This document shows, piece after piece, positions 17,323-24,724 of a DNA stretch of 64,000 bases. Source of the DNA: Candidatus Sumerlaeia bacterium (GTDB lineage Bacteria > Sumerlaeota > Sumerlaeia > SLMS01 > JAHLLQ01); NCBI GenBank assembly GCA_028284075.1, contig JANQSL010000065.1, positions 1 through 64,000 of the forward strand, given 5' to 3'. The notes below the pieces were generated by a model. It was given only the letters and a program-made list of their open reading frames with translations, did no database searches and was not told the DNA's origin. Made by a program: the position numbers and the translations under genes. Position 1 is the stretch's first letter, and every line of letters starts with the position of its first letter.

Positions 17323-18504
17323 TTGAAGGTTCTGGGTGCCAACATCGGCTCAACCTCCCTTAAGTATCGACTGTTCGATTTCGCCACAGGCAAAGCGAAG
17401 GCGCTTGCTGCGGGCGCATATGAAAGGGTTTCAGACTACTCCAGCGCTATCGAGGATGCGCTAGAGTCGCTTCGATCCAAAGGCGCACTCGCTCGGCACG
17501 AATCACCGGATGCCGTTGGTTTCAAAACGATCATTGCGAGAGACGTTACAGGGTGCGTTGAGCTGACCGATTCGATTCTCAACGCAATGGAATCGATGTC
17601 AGGTGTCGCACCGGCTCATAATCCGGCGTACATTCGTGCTGTCCGACAATTCCGGAGTGTCATGCCGGGCACTTTCATGGTGGGACTTTTTGAAACAGCA
17701 TATTATCAGTGGATGCCAGAAACAGCAAAGCGGTTCGCCGTGCCTCAGGAATGGCACCGCCTGGGTGTTCGTCGCTGGGGGTTTCATGGAGCGAGTCACA
17801 AGTACGTTGCTGAACGATCAGCGGAACTCGCAGGCCGATGTGATGTGGCGGAACGAGTCCGGCGGTTGTATGTGGACGGCCCCGGAGCAGACCCCGCCGA
17901 ACCACTCAGGCTTGTATCCTGTCACTTGGGTGGCAGCGCATCCGTCACAGGGGCGCGAAGTGGAATTGCCATTGGAAACAGTCTGGGAATGAGTCCACAG
18001 TCCGGCCTTCCTCACAATAATCGTGTAGGCGATCTTGATTCCATGGCAATTCCCTATATGATGCGGACTCAGGGCATGACACTGGATCAGGTTGAACGAA
18101 TTCTCGCGACCGAATCAGGGCTCAAGGGGCTTTCCGGCGGCGCGAACGACGTTCGCGATCTCCGTGTCGAATCGAAAGATGGAAACAGCGACGCGCAATT
18201 GGCACTGAATTTCCTGGTCTCCGAAACGCGGCGCTACATCGGAAGCTATACTCTCGAACTGAACGGCCTTGATGTGTTGGTTTTTGCGGGAGGAATAGGA
18301 GAAAATGATCCGGACGTCCGGCGGAAAGTGTGCCGAAACCTCGATTACATTGGCTTGAAACTGGATGAAGAACTCAACGAATCCGCCAGGGGTGATATGG
18401 AAATCAGTGCGTCTGATTCAAGAGTTAAGGTTTTTGTGATTCAAACAAATGAGGAACTGGTAGTCGCTCGCGAGGTCAAACGCTGGCTGGAATGTAACAG
18501 GTGA
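17323..18504 (+). CDS. Divergent acetate kinase family protein with altered active-site residues
   Basis: ASKHA-fold acid kinase, 393 residues from the TTG at 17323. This start has AAGGGG 6 bases upstream and opens LKVLGANIGSTSLKYRLF, matching MKVLVLNCGSSSIKYRMF of the true AckA at 20686. Conserved features remain: GFHGASHKYV, a GGIGEN nucleotide loop, NNRVGDLD and TNEELVVARE. Two key positions differ from canonical acetate kinase: the HRVVHGGE block (Arg91 in the Methanosarcina enzyme) reads FKTIIARD, and FDTAFH (Asp148) reads FETAYY. It may act on another carboxylate or have lost classical activity. The pairing with the divergent DeoR/aldolase unit suggests a role at the end of a sugar or aldehyde pathway. 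Confidence 0.8.
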   Translation: MKVLGANIGSTSLKYRLFDFATGKAKALAAGAYERVSDYSSAIEDALESLRSKGALARHESPDAVGFKTIIARDVTGCVELTDSILNAMESMSGVAPAHNPAYIRAVRQFRSVMPGTFMVGLFETAYYQWMPETAKRFAVPQEWHRLGVRRWGFHGASHKYVAERSAELAGRCDVAERVRRLYVDGPGADPAEPLRLVSCHLGGSASVTGARSGIAIGNSLGMSPQSGLPHNNRVGDLDSMAIPYMMRTQGMTLDQVERILATESGLKGLSGGANDVRDLRVESKDGNSDAQLALNFLVSETRRYIGSYTLELNGLDVLVFAGGIGENDPDVRRKVCRNLDYIGLKLDEELNESARGDMEISASDSRVKVFVIQTNEELVVAREVKRWLECNR

Positions 18505-18563
18505 AGATGACTGGAACAGAGGACCTCTGACTGCCTGGTGGTGTGTGTGAGTCCGGACTCAGA

Positions 18564-20513
18564 TCAAAGGTAGGGCAGAAAAGCGCGATGCAGCTCCGGT
18601 GGAAGATCGATGATATTGTAGTCTTTTGAGGAGACGAACAGGATAACCTGTTTGCCCTTGCCCAACATCGTTCGCGCCCCGTTGTAGATCTGATGCTCCA
18701 GCGTAACAAACTTGCGATTGAATCCGCCGACCCGCAGACGAACTTCAATTTCCTCAAACTCATGCGATTCCTGTAGAAATTTGTGCTCGATCGATCGAGT
18801 CAGGATATACCATGAAGTTGTCTTAAGGTCGAAAGAGGGAATCGCGTGTCGAAAAAAAAGCTCACGGGTTTTGCCGACCCAAAGGATGTATTGGCCAAAG
18901 TAGACATTTCCAACGGAATTAGTGTCCTGGTAAGTCGGCGTTAATTTGTGAACGAACCACTTGCCCTCGATCCAGCTGGAAGCCCCCCCGGACACTGCTG
19001 ACACCTGAGGTGACAGATCGGTTTCGCTTTCAAGGAGTTCTTCGCGGCCTTCACTGCTTTCCTTTACAAGCGCGGTATCAGATGAGTGGCCCGCTGCTTC
19101 TTCGGCTTTTCCCTCTGACATGCCGCGAATCGACGATACAGCACCTGCAATGTCACGTTCCGCAAGCCGCTCGACGATCCCTGCCTTCTTGACTTCCTCA
19201 ACAGCCTTTCGCGTCGCGATACAGACCGATGCATGAGCAACCGGAATAATGGCGCCAAGCATCATCAAAAGAGGCAACTCCTGGAAATAGCCGATTCCGA
19301 ACACACCCAGGGAGAAAGCCGCGAGCGAGACCAATGTTGTTTGCGTAAAGGCTGTAAAGCGGGGTTCGAAGAAGGAGCGGAAGAGATAGACAAGAGCGTA
19401 TCCCACCGAAAATGACCCATAAAAGGCCATGAAGTACTCAAGTTCCAGACCCATGGGTATGGCCAGCAGACCCACAATGGCAGCCAGGGTGAACGGTGGA
19501 ATTGGCGATTCGAGAAAACTCTTTGGAACCAGCGTGACAAGCACGGAGTCCGACTTCTTCAGAGCATCGGTTTGGAACCACTTCAGAGCCACATAACCGC
19601 TGTCGAGTGTCGAGATAATGCAGAGACAAAGGAAAATGACGTACATCACACGAAAAAGAAGCGGCGTTTCGAGTCCGCTCAAAAAGAGGAATCGGACAAC
19701 AAAATCCTTAACGTGGAACAGACCGTCTGACGACTGTTGCAGTAGAGATGCCGCGACTCCGAGATCGCGAGCTTCGCTCCACAGGGAAAGAGCCAGGGTC
19801 CCGTGAAACAGGAGCACCAGGAAAAAAAACGTGCCACCGAACAGATACGCCCCACGAACGTTTGTCTTCTCGCGTTTGATCTGGATGGCGCGCTGCCACT
19901 GTTGTATGTCAAGCCATGGTCCAAGAAGAAAACCGACTATGATAGGAATAAAATAGCCGCTGAAACTCCATGACAGAGCGCTCTCCGCCCCGTGGAAAGG
20001 CTTCGGAATTCGATTCGATGCGTGAAAGTATGATCCGCCGCCCCAACCGATCAGCAGCACGGACGCGATAATGACGACAGCCATGGCGAAGTGTGACCAC
20101 TTGAGCTGACCAATCCTGAACTGCTCGCCAAGAAGAAGCCCTGCGCCCAAAACAATGAGTGCGACCATGTAACGATCAACGCCCAGAGGGATGAAAACGT
20201 ACTTGAAGAGGGCAAAAAACGTGAGAGAGATGGCAACGACCTGATAGAGCAGAAAAATCCAGCGGAGGCTCCCCACGGTGCGGAGGAAGTGCTTTTCGAA
20301 TTCCAGGCCGGATTCGAAACGCCCAGCGATGGACTGCGCCATCCAGCCAAACCCGGCCAATCCGATAGCGTTGGGAATCGCAAAGGCCAGCAAACCTCCG
20401 AGGCCAAACTGAATGGCCATCTGGACGGAGAAAAAGAGGCCCAGGCCCCACGTCCACGAGAGAGCGATGGAAAAGCCCCATAGCGGGACATTAAGCTTTC
20501 GCAAGTTCAGCAA
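18564..20513 (-). CDS. Multi-pass transporter-like membrane protein fused to a C-terminal hotdog thioesterase domain
   Basis: 649 residues from the TTG at 20513, which has GGAG 7 bases upstream; the ORF-track TTG has none. Residues ~1-440 hold about twelve hydrophobic segments (WGFSIALSWTWGLGLFF, ...LEYFMAFYGSFSVGYALVYLF) and vaguely recall sodium:solute symporter or APC-type proteins, with no motif I can name firmly. A charged linker (~445-515) follows. The last ~130 residues form a YbgC/4HBT-like hotdog domain: YQDTNSVGNVYFGQYILWVGKTRELFF corresponds to the Y.DTDAxGxVYHxNYL.W...R block. The usual catalytic Asp (second D of DTD) is Asn here. A fusion of transporter-like membrane part and acyl-thioesterase is unusual. 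Function unknown; it converges on the acetate-kinase paralogue. Confidence 0.75.
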   Translation of the reverse strand: MLNLRKLNVPLWGFSIALSWTWGLGLFFSVQMAIQFGLGGLLAFAIPNAIGLAGFGWMAQSIAGRFESGLEFEKHFLRTVGSLRWIFLLYQVVAISLTFFALFKYVFIPLGVDRYMVALIVLGAGLLLGEQFRIGQLKWSHFAMAVVIIASVLLIGWGGGSYFHASNRIPKPFHGAESALSWSFSGYFIPIIVGFLLGPWLDIQQWQRAIQIKREKTNVRGAYLFGGTFFFLVLLFHGTLALSLWSEARDLGVAASLLQQSSDGLFHVKDFVVRFLFLSGLETPLLFRVMYVIFLCLCIISTLDSGYVALKWFQTDALKKSDSVLVTLVPKSFLESPIPPFTLAAIVGLLAIPMGLELEYFMAFYGSFSVGYALVYLFRSFFEPRFTAFTQTTLVSLAAFSLGVFGIGYFQELPLLMMLGAIIPVAHASVCIATRKAVEEVKKAGIVERLAERDIAGAVSSIRGMSEGKAEEAAGHSSDTALVKESSEGREELLESETDLSPQVSAVSGGASSWIEGKWFVHKLTPTYQDTNSVGNVYFGQYILWVGKTRELFFRHAIPSFDLKTTSWYILTRSIEHKFLQESHEFEEIEVRLRVGGFNRKFVTLEHQIYNGARTMLGKGKQVILFVSSKDYNIIDLPPELHRAFLPYL

Positions 20514-20641
20514 TGGTAGTCTCCTGCGTGCGCAGCAGGCAATCGCCGCAAGCAACCAAGAGGCTCAAGACGAAATCGCATTCGGCTGCTGAAACGTGTG
20601 TCTCAGGCCGAGTCGCCTCAATTCAACGGTTTTCCTGATTC

Positions 20642-20679
20642 TTTCGGCGGACAACTCCAGTTGCCCGCCAGAAAGACTG
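20642..20679 (-). terminator. Hairpin downstream of ackA
   Basis: Inverted repeat TCTTTCGGCGGACAACT / AGTTGCCCGCCAGAAAGA with two or three mismatches, just beyond the ackA stop on the minus strand. It has a strong stem but no clear U-run after it, so it may be a weak or factor-assisted terminator or an mRNA end stabiliser. Confidence 0.4.
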
Positions 20680-20685
20680 AAGTTT

Positions 20686-21894
20686 TCAGACCGCTGGTGC
20701 GCCTTCACCCACGAGGGCGCTCGTTTCCCGGGCAATCATCAGTTCTTCCCGGGTCGGGATGACGAGGATCCGGAGAGGTGACGAACCTGTCGCAATATCT
20801 CCTTCACCGTCATGTGTCCGATTTTCCGATTCGTCGAGGACCAGGCCAAGGTGGTCGAGACCGGCCGCGATGCGGTGACGCATCCGGGCACCCCGCTCCC
20901 CCACTCCGCCGGTAAAGATGATCGCCTGCGGCTTCTCAAGAACCGCCAGATAGGCGCCAATGTACTTGCGAACTCGGCGAGCGTACACCTCGAGTGAAAG
21001 AGCGGCTCGGTCATGGCCTCCGTCGGTGGCCTCCTCCAATTCACGAACGTCGTTCGTCAGACCGGACAGCCCTTTAAGCCCGCTCTGCTTGTTGAGCGCC
21101 TTGTCGAGATCCTTGATCGAAAGGTCCCTGCGACCGGCAATGTGAAAAATGATCGCAGGATCAATGTCACCGCAGCGCGTTCCCATGACAAGGCCCTCCA
21201 AAGGTGTAAGCCCCATGGAGGTGTCGACGGACTTCCCGTTTTGAATTGCCGCGCAGGAACAGCCGTTACCGAGGTGCAGTGTGATACCGGTAAACTCGTC
21301 CGTTTCGATACCGAGAAGCTCGGCAGCCCTCATCGCCACGTAGCGATGCGATGTTCCATGGAAACCGTAACGGCGAACACCATCCTCCTGGTACCATTCC
21401 CAGGGCAGCGCATAGGACCATGCTTCACGTGGCATCGTTTGATGAAATGCCGTATCGAAAACCGCGACGTGGGGAATATCGGGGAATGCCTTCATCGCGG
21501 CACGAATACCAACAAGGTTCGGTGGATTGTGCAGAGGCGCGAGGACGGAGCAGTCCTCGATCACTTTTTCAACACCGGCGTCGATGATGGCGGACGAGAA
21601 AAACTTCTCTCCACCATGCACAACCCTGTGACCAACAGCGGTAATCTCGGAGGCCTCGGCCACTCCCCCTTTCGCGGGATCCATCACAACATCATGAATG
21701 GCATCCATGGCCTGCAGGTGATCCGGTGCCTCAATAGCGCGCGAATCCTCTCCGGTATTCCATGAATGGGTGAGCGTGGGGGATGACTCCCCGATGCGCT
21801 CAACGGAACCCTTGACGATTGGCGCCTCAGTTTCCGTTTCGAACATCCTGTACTTGATGGATGAACTTCCACAGTTAAGAACCAGAACTTTCAT
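20686..21894 (-). CDS. ackA: Acetate kinase
   Basis: Converts acetyl phosphate and ADP to acetate and ATP in the cytoplasm. 402 residues, normal length, starting MKVLVLNCGSSSIKYRMF with GGAG 7 bases upstream. All canonical blocks are present: GHRVVHGGEKFF, AVFDTAFHQTMP, YGFHGTSHRYVA, MGTRCGDIDP, FTGGVGERG and PTREELMIARE, so the active-site Arg, Asp, His and Glu residues are kept, in contrast with the paralogue at 17323. It lies 29 bases downstream of pta in the same direction, forming the standard acetate-producing pair. Confidence 0.97.
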   Translation of the reverse strand: MKVLVLNCGSSSIKYRMFETETEAPIVKGSVERIGESSPTLTHSWNTGEDSRAIEAPDHLQAMDAIHDVVMDPAKGGVAEASEITAVGHRVVHGGEKFFSSAIIDAGVEKVIEDCSVLAPLHNPPNLVGIRAAMKAFPDIPHVAVFDTAFHQTMPREAWSYALPWEWYQEDGVRRYGFHGTSHRYVAMRAAELLGIETDEFTGITLHLGNGCSCAAIQNGKSVDTSMGLTPLEGLVMGTRCGDIDPAIIFHIAGRRDLSIKDLDKALNKQSGLKGLSGLTNDVRELEEATDGGHDRAALSLEVYARRVRKYIGAYLAVLEKPQAIIFTGGVGERGARMRHRIAAGLDHLGLVLDESENRTHDGEGDIATGSSPLRILVIPTREELMIARETSALVGEGAPAV

Positions 21895-21923
21895 GAATCA
21901 TCTCCAAAGGGGGGAGTTGGAGT

Positions 21924-22871
21924 CTACTCGCATTGCAATGCCGCAATGGCGGAAACCGCGACGATGTCGTCAACGGACGCGCCTCTCGACAAATCGTTAA
22001 CGGGCCTGGAAAAGCCCTGCATGACAGGCCCGATAGCTGCTGCCTTCGCCAGACGCTGGACCAGCTTGTAACCCATGTTTCCTGCATTGAGATCCGGAAA
22101 CACAAGGACGTTGGCCTGCCCCGCCAGAGGCGACTCAGGACATTTCTTCCTGGCAACGCTCTCCACAATGGCAGCATCCACCTGCAAGTCTCCGTCGATT
22201 GCGAGATCCGGCGCCATGGCGCGGGCCAGTTCCGTCGCCTTTCGAACTTTGTCGACGTGCTCGTGAGATGCGCTGCCATGAGTTGAAAAAGACAACATTG
22301 CCACCTTTGGCTCCACGTCCAGCAGCTTCCGTGCGTTGCGTGCCGTAATGACAGCGATCTCTGCCAGTTCCTGAGCGTTCGGATCCACAACAACAGCACA
22401 ATCCGCAAACACAAGGACACGATCAGGATCTCCGGGAACCACCATCACGAAATAGCTGGATGCCTGACTGACACCTTTGGCGTAACCAACTCCAAGTCCC
22501 GCGGCGGAAATAACCTGCGCAGTTGGATTGGCAACACCCGCCACCATACCGTCGGCATCGCCGGCACTCACCATCATGGCGCCGAACATGAGCGGTTTCT
22601 TCACCAGACGTTTCGCGATGCCCTCCTTCACGCCCCGCTGCTGTGCATACAGGGCGGCATAGGCGGCCGCTCTCTCATCCGAAGCAGGTGAGACAACTTC
22701 CACACCGGCGGGAGCTGATATCGCCGGATCTCCCACCAAAATCGGTATTGCTATTCCCTCGTCAGCGAGTCTCGCCGCCGCCTCCACCATGCGCTGATCG
22801 TCCGCTTCCGGCAAAACGATTCGGCGAGGCTTGGCTTTTGCACGCTCGATGAACTGTTCATTCAGACTCAT
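21924..22871 (-). CDS. pta: Phosphate acetyltransferase (short PTA/PTB type)
   Basis: Transfers acetyl from acetyl-CoA to phosphate, feeding acetate kinase. 315 residues, the length of the stand-alone PTA_PTB domain without the N-terminal DRTGG/BioD parts of enteric Pta. It opens MSLNEQFIERAKAKPRRIVLPEADDQRMVEAAARL and contains GVANPTAQVISAAGLGVG, LVFADCAVVVDPNAQELAEIA, MLSFSTHGSA and LVFPDLNAGNMGYKLVQRL. It sits upstream of ackA in the same operon and likely generates ATP during fermentation of sugars and pyruvate from the uronate and starch loci. Confidence 0.96.
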   Translation of the reverse strand: MSLNEQFIERAKAKPRRIVLPEADDQRMVEAAARLADEGIAIPILVGDPAISAPAGVEVVSPASDERAAAYAALYAQQRGVKEGIAKRLVKKPLMFGAMMVSAGDADGMVAGVANPTAQVISAAGLGVGYAKGVSQASSYFVMVVPGDPDRVLVFADCAVVVDPNAQELAEIAVITARNARKLLDVEPKVAMLSFSTHGSASHEHVDKVRKATELARAMAPDLAIDGDLQVDAAIVESVARKKCPESPLAGQANVLVFPDLNAGNMGYKLVQRLAKAAAIGPVMQGFSRPVNDLSRGASVDDIVAVSAIAALQCE

Positions 22872-22904
22872 GATCCTCGATAGCCTCCGAAAATAAGCTG
22901 TGCC

Positions 22905-23339
22905 CTAGTAGCTGAGCTCGCCAATCCAGTATGACTTGATCCACGTTGCGAAGTCATCCCATCGGTCCGTAATGCCAGCAGACTCGTGAGTCCACTGAAC
23001 AACGCTCTTCTCCTCCCCCTTCGAACCGAGATCGAAGCAAAAGTAACCACCGTCTCCCGCCGCAAAAGGAAGCAGTGTGCGTGGCACCCCGCATTCATTC
23101 CAGGCGGACTCCACCGCCTCGACGATATTGATCGGCCCGTGGGCCGTCACAACAAGTGGCTCAATATCGCCTGCATTAATGTTGGAGTGCTCCAATTCAA
23201 AAACACGAAAGGAGGGAGGGAATGTTACTCCCAGGCGCGACTCCGCCTGCGCAATCTGCTGTTCTGTGGGAAGCGGCAGAGGCCGGGGCACCGGTTTTTC
23301 CAAAGTGTGCAACTCTTCAAAGACTCTTTGCGCATCCAT
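22905..23339 (-). CDS. SUKH (SMI1/KNR4) family protein
   Basis: 144 residues from the ATG at 23339, chosen because GAGGAG lies 7 bases before it; the ORF-track start is 12 codons longer. The fold is recognised from PLPTEQQIAQAESRLGVTFPPSFRVFELEHSN at the N-terminus, LLPFAAGDGGYFCFDL in the middle and WTHESAGITDRWDDFATWIKSYW at the end. SUKH proteins are often immunity partners of polymorphic toxins or nuclease toxins, but many stand alone with unknown roles. No toxin is next to it; its neighbours are pta and an acyl carrier protein, so its job here is unclear. Confidence 0.85.
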   Translation of the reverse strand: MDAQRVFEELHTLEKPVPRPLPLPTEQQIAQAESRLGVTFPPSFRVFELEHSNINAGDIEPLVVTAHGPINIVEAVESAWNECGVPRTLLPFAAGDGGYFCFDLGSKGEEKSVVQWTHESAGITDRWDDFATWIKSYWIGELSY

Positions 23340-23405
23340 GGGGTGGCTCCTCACCGGACGGGATAAAAGGGCCACCGCTTTCTTTCCACGGCGGCCCGTG
23401 GCTCA

Positions 23406-23648
23406 CTAGGAAAGATAGCCGGAAATGAATTCAACCGCATCGCCGACAGTTTGAACCTTCAGTGCCTTGTCTTCCTCCATCTCGATGTCGAACTCTTCCT
23501 CAAAACCGGCCACGAGTTCAACTGACTGGATCGACTCGGCTCCAAGGTCGTTCGTGAAGGAGTGCTCCTCCTTGATGTTCGCCTCGGGAACATTGAGCAC
23601 TTCGGACACCACCTTCGTCACACGAGTGACAACTTCATTGCGATCCAT
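23406..23648 (-). CDS. Acyl carrier protein
   Basis: 80 residues, acidic, with the 4'-phosphopantetheine attachment Ser in NDLGAESIQSVELV; the classical DSL is ESI here. It starts MDRNEVVTRVTKVVSEVLNV, with AAGGAAGAG just upstream. No fatty-acid synthesis genes are nearby: it sits between the SUKH gene and nagB. It may be the housekeeping ACP separated from its usual cluster, or a specialised carrier; the altered DSL motif leaves both open. Confidence 0.93.
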   Translation of the reverse strand: MDRNEVVTRVTKVVSEVLNVPEANIKEEHSFTNDLGAESIQSVELVAGFEEEFDIEMEEDKALKVQTVGDAVEFISGYLS

Positions 23649-23681
23649 GGGGCTCTTCCTTTCCGGGGATTGGTCGTCGGA

Positions 23682-24431
23682 TCATTTCTTGAGGAGAGAT
23701 GCCGCCGCTTCGTCCACGACGAAAGTACATGCGGGGTGGTCCTGAAGCAGGCTGGCCGGACAATCGGGCGAGAACGCCCCGTTAACGGCATCGGCAACCG
23801 CCTGAGCTTTCTTTTCACCCGTCGCAAGCAACACGATGCTGCGGGCTTCCCGAATAGTGCCAATACCGGTTGAAAGCGCACAGCGCGGAACGTCTGACGC
23901 CTTCTTGAAGAAGCGGCCGTCACTGTTTGCGTCGATCGTCGACTGAGTCAGGCTGACAAGACGGGTACGGCTGTCCACACTGCTGCCAGGTTCATTGAAC
24001 GCGATGTGCCCGTTTCCGCCAATACCGAGCAACCACAGATCGACTCCGCCGGAAGCAAGAATCTTTGTTTCAAAGGCCTGACATTCCAGCATCGGATTCG
24101 TGGCGGCGCCGTTCAGCACGTTCGTGTTCCATGGACGAACATCGACCTTCTCAAAAAGCCGCGTGTTCATAAAGTAACGATAGCTCTGATCGTGATCGCC
24201 GTCGAGACCCCAATATTCGTCAAGATTGAACGTTGTAATCCCCGCAAAGCTGACCTCTTTTGCTTTGTGCATCTTTGCGAGTTCAGCGTAAGTGCCTTCC
24301 GGTGTGGAACCGGTGGCGAGTCCAAGAACCATTCTTGGATTCGCCTTGATGGCCTTCGCGATCATCTGTGCAGCCTGCTCGGCGACTTCCTTTGCTTCCT
24401 TACAGACTTTAACTTTTACAGCCCCAGCCAT
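23682..24431 (-). CDS. nagB: Glucosamine-6-phosphate deaminase
   Basis: Converts glucosamine-6-phosphate to fructose-6-phosphate and ammonia. 249 residues, typical length. Seen motifs: VLGLATGSTPEGTY, FNLDEYWGLDGDHDQSYRYFMN and the NagB signature LWLLGIGGNGHIAFNEPGSS with its active-site Asp/His region. GGAGG lies 6 bases before the ATG. It faces the DUF4954 gene across a ~290-base spacer and could link amino-sugar breakdown to glycolysis; no nagA lies in the window. Confidence 0.95.
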   Translation of the reverse strand: MAGAVKVKVCKEAKEVAEQAAQMIAKAIKANPRMVLGLATGSTPEGTYAELAKMHKAKEVSFAGITTFNLDEYWGLDGDHDQSYRYFMNTRLFEKVDVRPWNTNVLNGAATNPMLECQAFETKILASGGVDLWLLGIGGNGHIAFNEPGSSVDSRTRLVSLTQSTIDANSDGRFFKKASDVPRCALSTGIGTIREARSIVLLATGEKKAQAVADAVNGAFSPDCPASLLQDHPACTFVVDEAAASLLKK

Positions 24432-24477
24432 AAAGAGCCTCCTGGTGGTGGGAAAAATTGGTTTCCTTTTACGGCTT

Positions 24478-24513
24478 TTGACAGAAGTTGGCCTGGAAAC
24501 GCTTTACTGTCAA
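24478..24513. promoter_or_regulatory. Divergent promoter/operator candidate between nagB and DUF4954 gene
   Basis: TTGACAG at 24478 and its inverted copy CTGTCAA at 24507 frame a 22-base core. Each half matches a consensus -35 hexamer pointing away from the other gene, so the element could serve overlapping divergent promoters or bind a dimeric regulator. Good -10 hexamers are not evident at exact spacing. Confidence 0.35.
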
Positions 24514-24629
24514 CCATGGTCTCAAGGGTGTGTAAAGGCAAAAACACCAACCACTATCTGATTTATCCAGAACAAGTAATATCAATGATCTAAGAGGTAT
24601 GCGAGAAAAATTACCCTCGACGAGCCAAC

Positions 24630-24673
24630 TCAGCCCCGATATGAGGAATCAATTCCAACTGGAATTGGGCTGA
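24630..24673 (+). promoter_or_regulatory. Nested hairpin in the leader of the DUF4954 gene
   Basis: An inner stem CAATTCCA/TGGAATTG (2-base loop) sits inside an outer pair TCAGCC/GGCTGA, with an asymmetric bulge on the left. A run of six T (ATTTTTTAAC) follows within ~20 bases, before the ribosome site at 24715. This could be an attenuator-like leader, a terminator of a short upstream transcript or a protein site. It matches no riboswitch class known to me. Confidence 0.4.
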
Positions 24674-24724
24674 AATTCTTTCATCATTTTTTAACAAAAG
24701 GGCCACGCCCCTATGGAGGTTATC

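Noticed and set aside
18549-18560. GAGTCCGGACTC palindrome between convergent genes as a terminator
   Set aside because: A loopless 12-base palindrome without T-run on either strand; it cannot form a proper terminator hairpin.
21013-21765. 250-codon plus-strand ORF inside ackA
   Set aside because: Antisense shadow of the canonical acetate kinase gene.
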